A stretch of 64,000 nucleotides of DNA from Paenibacillus thalictri. GTDB lineage: Bacteria > Bacillota > Bacilli > Paenibacillales > NBRC-103111. Location of the stretch: contig NZ_SIRE01000025.1 in the NCBI RefSeq assembly GCF_004307995.1, forward strand, positions 1-64,000. The letters run 5' to 3'. The notes under the pieces were generated by a model. The model ran no database searches. It was not told the DNA's origin and was given only the letters and a program-made list of their open reading frames with translations. Below, piece after piece: positions 33,751-41,477 of this stretch (the stretch's first letter is position 1; each line of letters starts with the position of its first letter). Position numbers and translations under genes: made by a program.

Positions 33751-34008
33751 ATGAATCAAATGAGTGAAAATGCACAAGGTACCGCTATATATGATGAGGT
33801 CCAGGATGTATTGGATAAACTGCGTCCGTTCCTGCAACGCGACGGCGGCGACGTCGAACTCGTTGACGTGGAAGACGGCATCGTCAAGCTGAAGTTGATG
33901 GGCGCTTGCGGCAGCTGCCCCAGCTCCACGATCACACTGAAAGCAGGCATCGAACGCGCTTTGCTTGAAGAAGTCGAAGGCGTGTCCGAGGTCGTCCAAG
34001 TATTCTAA
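33751..34008 (+). CDS. yutI: NifU-like iron-sulfur scaffold/carrier protein
   Basis: An 85-residue NifU C-terminal-domain protein that carries or transfers [4Fe-4S] clusters. The CxxC pair is in LMGACGSCPSS (C53, C56), and the upstream RPFLQRDGGDVELV is the family signature. AAGGAGAAGGGAG precedes the ATG at 33751. It is monocistronic, ending in a strong terminator. With the IscA-like protein at 30 kb it offers a delivery route for clusters to SdhB and MqnE. Confidence 0.94.
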   Translation: MNQMSENAQGTAIYDEVQDVLDKLRPFLQRDGGDVELVDVEDGIVKLKLMGACGSCPSSTITLKAGIERALLEEVEGVSEVVQVF

Positions 34009-34024
34009 TTTTTAATAAAAGATG

Positions 34025-34059
34025 GCCCCGCTTCGCCTAACGGCATAGCGGGGCTTTTT
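34025..34059. terminator. NifU-like gene terminator
   Basis: GCCCCGC (34025-34031) pairs with GCGGGGC (34048-34054), then TTTTT on the plus strand. The minus strand has CATCTTTTATT after the hairpin, so it can also serve the SDR gene. Confidence 0.85.
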
Positions 34060-34076
34060 GTATATAGTTAGGCGGG

Positions 34077-34856
34077 TTATTTCCACGATTTAATCGGCCG
34101 GATCGGGTCGAACCCTCCGGATATGTCGATGATATTGCCGGTGATAAAATCCGACTGCTCCCCGCACAAGAAAGCGATCACTCTTGCGATATCTTCCCCG
34201 GTGCCCGGGCGGCCGCGCGGCGACTCGTCGTCCGTAATGCCTTCCACCTCGGAGATCAGCTTCTCCTTGTTATCGCCGCGAATATCGCCAGGACACATCA
34301 TGTTTACGGTAATGCCGTATTCGGCTTCTTCTTCGGCAAGCGTTTTCGTAAAAGAAACGAGCCCGACCTTGGCTGCGGCATATACGGCGCGGTGGGGCCA
34401 ACCTCTAGCTTCCGCTGCCCGGCCGAACCCGAAGTGAATAATTCTGCCCCATTTGTTTTCCCGCATCAAAGGCAATGCCATATGATCCAGCTGCATCACG
34501 CCAATCAGGTTGCCGCGAAGCAAATATTCAATCTCTTCAGGGGTATAATCGGCAAAACGCCGGCGTTCCCTTATAAAAGGTCCTGCGTTGTTGACCAGTA
34601 TATCCAACCGCCCGAAACGGCGTTGAATACAGCTGACCATATGCTCCAACTGCTCCGGCTTCGTTACATCGGCCTGCACTGCCAAACACTCGGCTCCGAG
34701 CCCTTCTATGCGGCTGCGCAGCTGCACAGCCTCCTGCTCGCTGGACACGTAATTAATCACAATGTCGCAGCCCGCCTCGGCTAAAGTAAGAGCCGTCATT
34801 TTACCCAAACCTTTGGCGCTTCCCGTTATCAGAGCAACCTTGCGCTGCTGCGTCAT
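34077..34856 (-). CDS. Short-chain dehydrogenase/reductase, atypical active site
   Basis: A 259-residue Rossmann oxidoreductase. The cofactor motif TGSAKGLG (12-19), the NNAG motif and the YAAAK catalytic Tyr/Lys are intact. The catalytic Ser expected 13 residues before the Tyr is not there: the block reads IIHFGFGRAAEARGW instead of the usual IxNISS. Acid after the second strand is lacking and NYVSSEQ suggests NADPH use. Its ATG overlaps the HEPN-protein stop by 4 bases (ATGA), so the pair is translationally coupled. The substrate is unknown. Confidence 0.85.
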   Translation of the reverse strand: MTQQRKVALITGSAKGLGKMTALTLAEAGCDIVINYVSSEQEAVQLRSRIEGLGAECLAVQADVTKPEQLEHMVSCIQRRFGRLDILVNNAGPFIRERRRFADYTPEEIEYLLRGNLIGVMQLDHMALPLMRENKWGRIIHFGFGRAAEARGWPHRAVYAAAKVGLVSFTKTLAEEEAEYGITVNMMCPGDIRGDNKEKLISEVEGITDDESPRGRPGTGEDIARVIAFLCGEQSDFITGNIIDISGGFDPIRPIKSWK

Positions 34857-35575
34857 GTCCGTTTCCTCCCGCCGCTTCGTTTCAGCATATGGTCATATAG
34901 ACAGATCAGCGCACGGCAGGTCATCTCGAAGGAAATCGTCAGATCGTCCATATTGCCGCTAATGTTCTCAACGTGTGTTTTTTCTTCCCGTGGTGCGAGC
35001 ATTTCCTTGGCATTCAGCAAATCGTCGAGCAAATCGGCGTTCAGCATATGAATTTCCATGTTGCGCTGGTTGCGCAGCCGCTCCAGCTCGGGTTTGTACT
35101 TCACCTTCATGTCGTACAAACATTGCTCCAGCTCCGTTTCAATGCCTCTCTGATGCATCGTGCGCAAAACGGTGAAATAAGAAAACCTCAGCTTGACCTG
35201 CTCTGTTTTCAGATCAAACGCTTCGTTCATGAAATAACCGATTTTGTCGAGGATCGAAAACAAACGAATAAAGGCATTTTTATAAAAATAAATATGGCGA
35301 TGGTAGTCGTCTTGTTCCTCTTCGGACATATCCTCAACATATTGCTTATTTACATTAGCTCCGCAGCGCCGTGCGCAATACACGCTTTGCTCCAGCTCGT
35401 CCAGCGCGCGAATAAACCCTCTGCTCCACAGCTCAAGACGGCGTTCTTTATCGACCGTTTTACGGTTCTTAGGTTGTTTCCCCAGCCTCGCTAAATACGA
35501 TTCGATCGCATGATTGGCGTCATGCATCAAGCCGACGTCTTGCCGACGCGTTTCTCCGAATAGTTGTCGTAACAT
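34853..35575 (-). CDS. HEPN-domain protein (Cthe_2314 type)
   Basis: A helical 240-residue protein. A HEPN-type motif RNMEIH (R171-N-x3-H176, the R-x4-H metal-independent RNase signature) lies in a predicted helix, preceded by long charged helices and followed by an acidic segment (LLDDLLNAKEML). The overall pattern matches the Cthe_2314-like HEPN family known in Firmicutes. RBS GGAGG. The next gene (SDR) overlaps it. HEPN proteins are often RNases in defence or toxin systems, but no nucleotidyltransferase antitoxin is adjacent, so the role stays open. Confidence 0.7.
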   Translation of the reverse strand: MLRQLFGETRRQDVGLMHDANHAIESYLARLGKQPKNRKTVDKERRLELWSRGFIRALDELEQSVYCARRCGANVNKQYVEDMSEEEQDDYHRHIYFYKNAFIRLFSILDKIGYFMNEAFDLKTEQVKLRFSYFTVLRTMHQRGIETELEQCLYDMKVKYKPELERLRNQRNMEIHMLNADLLDDLLNAKEMLAPREEKTHVENISGNMDDLTISFEMTCRALICLYDHMLKRSGGRKRT

Positions 35576-35634
35576 GCATGCCTCCTTTTAAGTGCGTGTT
35601 CAAAAGACGTCTTTTTGAACTACCTCTTTAAGCA

Positions 35635-37395
35635 TCAGGCAAAATATTCGTTCCATCGCCGGTCTACCAGCCTGACAATATCCTCCCGCGGAAACAACTC
35701 GTCCGGATCACCCGGTTTCATGCGGGCATCGACAATCAGCGGAATTTCGTAGGTTATATGGTGCCGGCGCACTTTTGCATTGGAATACATGTCAGCCGCA
35801 GGATGAAAGCGGGTAAATACGGTCCGCAAAAATGAAGTTTGGTTTTGTACAGCCGCAGCGGCGTCATCAACGAGAACAACAAGCGGCCACGGGGACAACT
35901 TGGTTCCGGTCCCCTCCAGCAGCCGTTCGGCCAAACCGGGGTCCTTCTCGTATGAAGCGCCTTGAACCATAAGGCAGCCGCGGGAGTATACCACCACGTT
36001 CGTAATTCCCGGCAGCTGCCCCCCGCTATATTGAGTCAGCAGATGGCGTATAGGAGCGCCCAGGCCAAGCAGCACCGCCTTGCTGCCGTGGTTCGGCCTG
36101 CTTCCCGTATGATCGGGCGTATCCTGCGGCGTATTGTTGAAAATAATCAAATCCTTCGCCGGATCGAACCTCTCCAGCACCGTTTCCAACAGCTGCGGAA
36201 AATGTTCCAGATCGACCGGTTGATCGGTCAGCATCAGGAACTTCGTCTGCGTCAGCTGGCTTTCGCCCAATATGCGAAAAGCCAACGTCAGCGCCTCTCC
36301 TTGATAGCTTTCCCTAACCGCGGCCGCGGCAAGCGCGTGAAATCCGGTTTCCGTATAAGTCCATAAACTTTTGACGCCGGGCATAACAAGCGGTACCGCC
36401 GGAGACAGCAAGCGCTGCAGAAATTCGCTGAGATAATCATTCTCCTGTTTCGGCTCCCCGACGATAGCTGCCGGATAGATCGCATCTTTGCGGTGCCAGA
36501 CGCAGTCGATTTGAAACACAGGGAAATCATGAGAGAGAAAGGAGCCATAACGATCCCCAAACGATCTTTCGGGATGGCGCAACGATGGCTGTACACTGCC
36601 GCAAATAGCGAATTCCGCTTCGGCCACAAGTCTATGGCCGCCGTTGGGATTGTCGGCGAGCGGCAGCTTGGAGCCAAGCAGCAGCGAGGCTAACAGCAGC
36701 TTCGGCAAGTGCTCGGGAACCGAGGCGACAGCTGAAGCGGTCAATGCGGGCGGTCCGCCCAAAAAAACCGTAACAGGCAGCGCCGTATTGCGCCGCGCGG
36801 CTTCGTCATAGCGGAAGCCGCCGCCCTTATGCAGCTGCCAATGCATCCCGGCAGTCCGCTCGTCAAACACCTGCATGCGGTGCATGCCGAGATGGTGACG
36901 ACCGGTATCCGGATGTTCCGTATACACAAGAGGCAACGTAACAAACGGTCCGCCGTCCTCTTGCCGGCTGACCAGATTAGGCATACCGCGGAGCGGAGCC
37001 GAAGTATTGCATACTTGCAGGACCGGAGCGGCCGGCTGCGGCACCTGCTTTGTTCCCGCCTTAAGCAAGTCCATCAGCATATTGCGCTCGTTCCACAAAG
37101 CTTTTGGCGTCGGCGGTATGAGTGTATTCATCGCTTCGACCATCTGGCGCACCAACTGCTCCGGACGTGCTCCGAAAGCAAGATCCACCCTGCGGCTTGT
37201 CCCGAATAAATTGGCGACAACCGGAAATTTGCTGCCCTTGACATTGGTAAAAAGCAAAGAGGGCCCCTGCTCGCCGATAACCCGCCGATGAATTTCCGCT
37301 AGTTCCAGGTTAGGGTCAACAGGGGCCGATACGACCTGCAATTCGTGTTCTTGCTTTAACAATTCCAAAAAAGAGCGCAAATCCGGATGGGTCAT
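35635..37395 (-). CDS. UbiD-family decarboxylase, probable menaquinone biosynthesis
   Basis: A 586-residue prenylated-FMN-dependent decarboxylase. Landmarks are the N-terminal EIHRRVIGEQGPSLLF region, GMHRMQVFDERTAGMHW and the E-x-E-type acid set in LVAEAEFAICG that binds metal/prFMN, with a C-terminal domain ending in DPDELFPREDIVRL. Size fits the MqnL-like decarboxylase of the futalosine pathway, which acts after prenylation of 6-naphthoate. mqnE 3.3 kb away makes that role likely. Its start lies 3 bases after the ctaA stop, so both share a message. A UbiX-type flavin prenyltransferase is not in the window. Confidence 0.88.
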   Translation of the reverse strand: MTHPDLRSFLELLKQEHELQVVSAPVDPNLELAEIHRRVIGEQGPSLLFTNVKGSKFPVVANLFGTSRRVDLAFGARPEQLVRQMVEAMNTLIPPTPKALWNERNMLMDLLKAGTKQVPQPAAPVLQVCNTSAPLRGMPNLVSRQEDGGPFVTLPLVYTEHPDTGRHHLGMHRMQVFDERTAGMHWQLHKGGGFRYDEAARRNTALPVTVFLGGPPALTASAVASVPEHLPKLLLASLLLGSKLPLADNPNGGHRLVAEAEFAICGSVQPSLRHPERSFGDRYGSFLSHDFPVFQIDCVWHRKDAIYPAAIVGEPKQENDYLSEFLQRLLSPAVPLVMPGVKSLWTYTETGFHALAAAAVRESYQGEALTLAFRILGESQLTQTKFLMLTDQPVDLEHFPQLLETVLERFDPAKDLIIFNNTPQDTPDHTGSRPNHGSKAVLLGLGAPIRHLLTQYSGGQLPGITNVVVYSRGCLMVQGASYEKDPGLAERLLEGTGTKLSPWPLVVLVDDAAAAVQNQTSFLRTVFTRFHPAADMYSNAKVRRHHITYEIPLIVDARMKPGDPDELFPREDIVRLVDRRWNEYFA

Positions 37396-37398
37396 GCT

Positions 37399-38352
37399 TT
37401 AGCTCCTCTCGGCGGCGCGAACGCCGGCTACCTCCGTTTGCTTTGCCCTAATCGCCAGCACGGTCAAATAACTCAACATGCCGAACAAGCAGGAAACAAG
37501 CAGCGTATGCAATAAGCTGGCAAGCAAATACGAATCATACCCCATCGTGTAAGTAACCAAAGCGCCGCTCAAAATTTGCAGCACAACAAAAATCAATGAC
37601 CATTGGCTCCATTTATAAACGGAATCCGTCCGCTTGTATGTTTTGGAAACGGTGGCCAGCAGCAAAATAACCAAGATCAGCATGCCGATTGCCGCAAGCC
37701 TGTGCGCAAACACGATTCCGGTTTCTCCGCTCAGTTCGGGGATCACCTGCCCGTTGCACAACGGCCAGCCCAGACACCCGCCGGACGATTTGGTATGTCT
37801 GACAAAAGCGCCTAAGTATACGACTCCGTAACAATACAGCGTTGTTAGCCAAATGCCCATCCGCAGACCGCTCGACATGACCGTCTTCTGACTGGACGAG
37901 CCTGACTTCGTATACGCTAAAGCAAGCAGCAGCGTAAGCGAAAAGGCCAGCAGCGAAAATCCGAAATGAAGCGCAAGCACCGGCGAAGATTGAGGCCAAA
38001 CAACCGCCATGGCGCCAAGAATCGCTTGCAGGATTGTAAAAAACAACCCGCCGGACGCATACCATTTGACTTCTTTACGCGCATTCGTCAAAAAAACGAG
38101 CACAAATACGGCCAGCATCAGCATGCCGGCAAGTCCCGCCACAAAACGGTGGCTGTATTCTATCATCGATTCGATGGTGTAGGCAGGCACAAATTTGCCG
38201 TTGCATAAGGGCCAATCGTCGCCGCAGCCCCGGCCCGATTCCGTCTTGGTCACAAGCGCTCCCATCAGGAGGACAAGAAACATAAAGATCATATTCACAA
38301 AGGCGGTCGGTTTTATGAGGGAATTAAGTTTATTGGAGGTTGTCTTATTCAC
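37399..38352 (-). CDS. ctaA: Heme A synthase
   Basis: An eight-helix membrane enzyme (about 317 residues) oxidising the C8 methyl of haem O to make haem A for aa3-type oxidase. Paired His ligands are visible in IEYSHR, ALHFGF, FAHRLA and LLHTLL. The extracytoplasmic Cys pair GRGCGDDWPLC and a second GGCLGWPLC loop match Bacillus CtaA. GTG 38352 is favoured because AGGAAGAAGG lies upstream and the product then starts like CtaA; an ATG 24 bases earlier is possible. A TATAAT at 38403-38408 is the likely -10. It is followed directly by the UbiD gene. Confidence 0.94.
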   Translation of the reverse strand: MNKTTSNKLNSLIKPTAFVNMIFMFLVLLMGALVTKTESGRGCGDDWPLCNGKFVPAYTIESMIEYSHRFVAGLAGMLMLAVFVLVFLTNARKEVKWYASGGLFFTILQAILGAMAVVWPQSSPVLALHFGFSLLAFSLTLLLALAYTKSGSSSQKTVMSSGLRMGIWLTTLYCYGVVYLGAFVRHTKSSGGCLGWPLCNGQVIPELSGETGIVFAHRLAAIGMLILVILLLATVSKTYKRTDSVYKWSQWSLIFVVLQILSGALVTYTMGYDSYLLASLLHTLLVSCLFGMLSYLTVLAIRAKQTEVAGVRAAERS

Positions 38353-38506
38353 GTTCAGTACCTTCTTCCTGATCATTCGCTGAAAACCTTTCAACACCCT
38401 TAATTATAGCCTAATAGACAGCCAATTCCACGCGCAATTGTTACAATATGACGGCACGTGCTCCCCCAATGCCCTTGCCCCGCCCAACGTCCCCCTGAAT
38501 GTTCAA

Positions 38507-38532
38507 AACGGACGGCCCGAAGGCTGTCCGTT
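38507..38532 (-). terminator. terminator of thioredoxin-like gene
   Basis: AACGGACGGCC pairs with GGCTGTCCGTT around CGAA. On the minus strand TTTTGAAC follows. It lies 21 bases after the thioredoxin-like gene. Confidence 0.75.
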
Positions 38533-38553
38533 ATCCCGGCTTGCAAACATCAA

Positions 38554-38895
38554 TTATTTCAGCGCGCCTGCCACTTCTACAGCGCGGTCCAAAAACTGCT
38601 CGATTTCTTCGCGTGTTTTGCGCAGCTTGCTCACGAAACGAACCAGTTCCTTGCCTTCCCGAAACGCGATGAAACTCGGAATGCCCAGAATGTTCAACTG
38701 CTCGCATAAGTCCGGCATCTCGTCGCGATCAATCTCGATAAAACGGAGACGGTCCGCATACTGCTTCTCCACGTCCGGCATAAACGGATTCATAAAATGG
38801 CAATCCTTGCACCATGTCGTCTTAAACACCGCAATGGTCAGCTCAGGCCCGGCAATTTTGGCGTTAAAAACGTCTTCGGTTTTCACTTGTTCCAT
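38554..38895 (-). CDS. ytpP: Thioredoxin-like protein (YtpP type)
   Basis: A 113-residue single-domain thioredoxin fold with a non-standard active site TTWCKDCHF (C29, C32) and the cis-Pro loop GIPSF. It lacks a signal peptide, so it is cytosolic. The CxDC active site and length resemble Bacillus YtpP, linked to thiol stress and bacillithiol reactions. ATG 38895 is used with AAAGGCGG upstream. Single gene with its own terminator. Confidence 0.8.
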   Translation of the reverse strand: MEQVKTEDVFNAKIAGPELTIAVFKTTWCKDCHFMNPFMPDVEKQYADRLRFIEIDRDEMPDLCEQLNILGIPSFIAFREGKELVRFVSKLRKTREEIEQFLDRAVEVAGALK

Positions 38896-39032
38896 AATGA
38901 TATGCACCGCCTTTATTTTAGTTTTGGATAATGGTTATTTTATGATTCCATGAATTTCCCGTCAATGCCGGGATGTATTCTTACTATATAGCATGCCCCG
39001 TAATTGTCAATCTATTGCAATTATAACGGGCG

Positions 39033-39998
39033 CTACACGTTAAGCAGCAATAAAATAATCGAAGACAAGCTGAAGCAAACGCTGATTAAATACAAGAAAG
39101 CAACCACTTGCTTTGGCTTCAGCCCGGCTCTCAGCAGCCGGTAATGGGCTTGACTCGCGTCCGCTTGATAAATTGGCTTGCCTTGCAGAAACCGTCTGGC
39201 AACCACAAACACATTGTCGAAAATCGGTACGCCCAGCGCCAAAATCGGAATGAACAACGACAGCACCGTCGCCTGTTTAAACGCCCCGTCAAGGGCAATA
39301 ACGCCGAGTATAAAGCCGAGAAACGTCGCGCCCGCGTCGCCCATAAACACTTTGGCGGGCGGCTTGTTGTAGCGCAGATACGCTGCCGACACACCGACCA
39401 GAATAATCGCCATTAACGCCGATTCGCTTTGGCCTTTAACGATAGCCACTATAAACAACGTGACGGCCGATATCGACGACAAGCCTCCGGCCAGACCGTC
39501 CATCCCGTCGGAGAAATTAATGACGGTAGTGACCCCGAAGATCCACATGATCGTCAGGATGAATTGCAGCCATACCGGCAGCCCGACGAATTCGCCGCTG
39601 AACGGATTATAGAAGCCGTCAAACGTAATGCCGGAGAAATAAACGATCACCGCCGCGGACAGCTGCACGATGAACTTCGGTAAAGCGGGGAAGTCTTTTC
39701 CTTGCGTTTTGTACCAATCGTCTACGGTCCCGATAAACAGGAGCAGCAGCGAACCTCCGAGAATCGCAAACATTTGGCCTGACATATGGCTGGAGAATAC
39801 CAAGTATGTAGCGGCAAATCCGGCGAAAATCGCAAAACCCGCCGTAAGCGGAATAGGGTCTCTATGGATTTTGCGCTCGACGTCTTTACGGGGCTTGTCC
39901 ACAAAGTCCAACCGGAAGGCCAGTTTGCCCAAAGGCGGTATCAATAAATACACAATCAGGAAAGATATCAAAAAGGACAAAGCGTAATAGATGGCCAT
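39033..39998 (-). CDS. tagO: MraY-family UDP-GlcNAc:undecaprenyl-P GlcNAc-1-P transferase
   Basis: A polytopic enzyme (321 residues, about 11 transmembrane helices) that starts wall teichoic acid or other wall polymers by putting GlcNAc-1-P on undecaprenyl phosphate. Catalytic landmarks are DDWYKT, NFSDGMDGLAGG and VFMGDAGATFLG. The usual cytosolic H-x-HH-R loop of WecA/TagO is altered to SQAHYRLL, so one or two of its His residues are missing. The initiation codon is unclear (TTG 40001 or ATG 39998). Likely function is teichuronic/teichoic or SCWP linkage-unit synthesis, the polymer that SLH domains bind. Confidence 0.85.
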   Translation of the reverse strand: MAIYYALSFLISFLIVYLLIPPLGKLAFRLDFVDKPRKDVERKIHRDPIPLTAGFAIFAGFAATYLVFSSHMSGQMFAILGGSLLLLFIGTVDDWYKTQGKDFPALPKFIVQLSAAVIVYFSGITFDGFYNPFSGEFVGLPVWLQFILTIMWIFGVTTVINFSDGMDGLAGGLSSISAVTLFIVAIVKGQSESALMAIILVGVSAAYLRYNKPPAKVFMGDAGATFLGFILGVIALDGAFKQATVLSLFIPILALGVPIFDNVFVVARRFLQGKPIYQADASQAHYRLLRAGLKPKQVVAFLYLISVCFSLSSIILLLLNV

Positions 39999-40091
39999 CA
40001 ACCCCCATAATTGCGGTAATAGTTGCCATCTTTATTATAGGGCTATTATAACGCGATGTCGACATCGGGCGGCAAAAACCAACATCATCCA

Positions 40092-40120
40092 TTTACAGTA
40101 TTTTGAAAAAGTGATATCAT
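40092..40120 (+). promoter_or_regulatory. promoter of the SPFH gene
   Basis: TTTACA (40092-40097), 17-base spacer, TATCAT (40115-40120). The leader of about 90 bases holds a hairpin, GCCAGT-TTT-ACTGGC with an outer TTGC/GCAA (40170-40195), 8 bases before the ribosome site. Confidence 0.6.
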
Positions 40121-40218
40121 ATAAATATCAATACAATATTAATTCAATTTCAACATCTGAAGCTACTGCTTGCAAAGCCAGTTTTACTGGCGCAAAAAAT
40201 GTTAAGGAGATGAACGCG

Positions 40219-41061
40219 ATGAAAGAACGCAATGCTTGGAAGATGAACGGTTACGTCGGTATACTGGGCCTGCTGTTGTGGGCCTTAATCGGATTCATTC
40301 TTATGTCTTACGGATTGGTTGTCCTGGGAGTCGCCATTATCATTATTGCCGCCCTGCTTGTCAGCTCGATCACGATTGTGCAGCCGAATGAAGCGAAGGT
40401 GATTCTCTTTTTCGGCAGTTATGTCGGGACGATCAGCCAAAGCGGAATGTGGCTGACCATTCCTCTGGCGATTCACAAGAAGGTATCGCTGCGCGTCCGC
40501 AACTTCGACAGCTCCAAGCTGAAGGTCAACGACGTGGAAGGCAGTCCGATTGAAATCGCCACCGTTGTCGTATTCCGTGTGGTGGACACCGCCAAAGCGA
40601 TGTTTGATGTCGACCAATACGAGCAGTTCGTCAAAATTCAAAGCGAAACCGCGCTTCGTCACGTAGCCAGCAAATACGCATACGATGTGTTCGGTGACAC
40701 CGGTTATTCGCTGCGCGGCAATTCCGAAGAAGTCGGCATGGAGCTGAGCCGCGAGCTGCAGGAACGCCTTGCCGTAGCGGGCGTTGAAGTGGTGGAAGCA
40801 AGGCTGACCCACTTGGCGTATTCCACGGAAATTGCCAGTGCGATGCTGCAGCGCCAGCAGGCCGATGCGATCGTCGCCGCGCGCCAACGAATCGTAGAGG
40901 GCGCTGTCGGCATGGTGCAGCTTGCGATTGCCCAACTGCAAAGGGATGGCATTATCGAATTGGATGAAGAACGTAAAGCCGCGATGATTAACAATCTGCT
41001 GGTGGCGATTGTATCGGACCGTTCGGCTAACCCTGTAATTAACACGAGCAGTCTGTACTAA
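40219..41061 (+). CDS. SPFH/Band 7 membrane protein
   Basis: A 280-residue stomatin/prohibitin-type protein with two N-terminal hydrophobic stretches (about 10-48), an SPFH domain (50-200: VQPNEAKVILFFGSYVGTI ... VRNFDS) and a helical C-terminus (AMLQRQQADAIVAARQRIVEGA). Such proteins form membrane microdomain cages. ATG 40219 is chosen over 40210 because AAGGAG is 9 bases away. It is followed 25 bases later by a small Arc-type ribbon-helix-helix protein, a pairing that suggests a conserved two-gene unit. No NfeD partner is present. Confidence 0.88.
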   Translation: MKERNAWKMNGYVGILGLLLWALIGFILMSYGLVVLGVAIIIIAALLVSSITIVQPNEAKVILFFGSYVGTISQSGMWLTIPLAIHKKVSLRVRNFDSSKLKVNDVEGSPIEIATVVVFRVVDTAKAMFDVDQYEQFVKIQSETALRHVASKYAYDVFGDTGYSLRGNSEEVGMELSRELQERLAVAGVEVVEARLTHLAYSTEIASAMLQRQQADAIVAARQRIVEGAVGMVQLAIAQLQRDGIIELDEERKAAMINNLLVAIVSDRSANPVINTSSLY

Positions 41062-41086
41062 CAGACCGTCTCTATAGCTTCCGGTC

Positions 41087-41323
41087 ATGGCTCAGAAAAA
41101 GAACTTTCCGCTGCGGCTCGATCCGAAGCTGTATGAAATATTGGAGCGTTGGTCTGCCGATGAATTCCGCAGCGTAAACGCACATATCGAATTTTTGCTT
41201 CGCGAAGCCGCAGCCAAGGCCGGAAGGCTGCCCAACCGGCAGCCGCCACCGATTCCGGCTCCGCAGGACGATATAACAAAAACTTCTATCGAAGTCCCTT
41301 CAAGGATGAGCGACCGCGAGTAA
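41087..41323 (+). CDS. Arc-type ribbon-helix-helix protein
   Basis: A 78-residue protein whose first 45 residues fit the Arc/MetJ fold: a basic beta-strand NFPLRLDPKLYEILERWS, then helix SVNAHIEFLLREAAAKA. The remainder is a Pro-rich tail. It probably binds DNA as a dimer. The SPFH gene immediately upstream is its only partner, and no toxin gene is adjacent, so it is not an obvious antitoxin. The stop codon runs into an intergenic repeat element. Confidence 0.8.
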   Translation: MAQKKNFPLRLDPKLYEILERWSADEFRSVNAHIEFLLREAAAKAGRLPNRQPPPIPAPQDDITKTSIEVPSRMSDRE

Positions 41324-41386
41324 GCGGAAGTTTATTCTTGTGATAAAAAATTTGTTCAGCTCTGCTGAAAACATAAATTGTTTATC
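41323..41386. repeat. Intergenic repeat, copy A
   Basis: Begins with AGCGGAAGTTTATTCTTG, 17/18 identical to the start of copy B at 53720. Both continue with a CAG...stem...ATAAAT segment and end at a terminator. The remainder of each is only loosely alike. Confidence 0.45.
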
Positions 41387-41390
41387 GTTA

Positions 41391-41432
41391 ACAAAGGCCT
41401 GAGCTCACCTTGCGGTGTGCCCAGGCCTTTGT
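41391..41432. terminator. terminator between the Arc and lipoprotein genes
   Basis: Perfect 11-bp stem ACAAAGGCCTG/CAGGCCTTTGT (41391-41401, 41422-41432) with an inner CACC-TTGC-GGTG hairpin. T-tracts are short on both sides. The genes on either side converge. Confidence 0.65.
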
Positions 41433-41477
41433 GCCGATTCAGCGATTCCAGAGAGGAGCGCGTCCGGCTTACGTTTC

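Noticed and set aside
34853..35575. HEPN protein as half of a HEPN/MNT toxin-antitoxin module
   Set aside because: The coupled gene is an SDR, not a nucleotidyltransferase.
41087..41323. Arc-type protein as antitoxin of a toxin-antitoxin pair
   Set aside because: The only adjacent co-directional gene is the SPFH scaffold, and no toxin-sized gene overlaps it.
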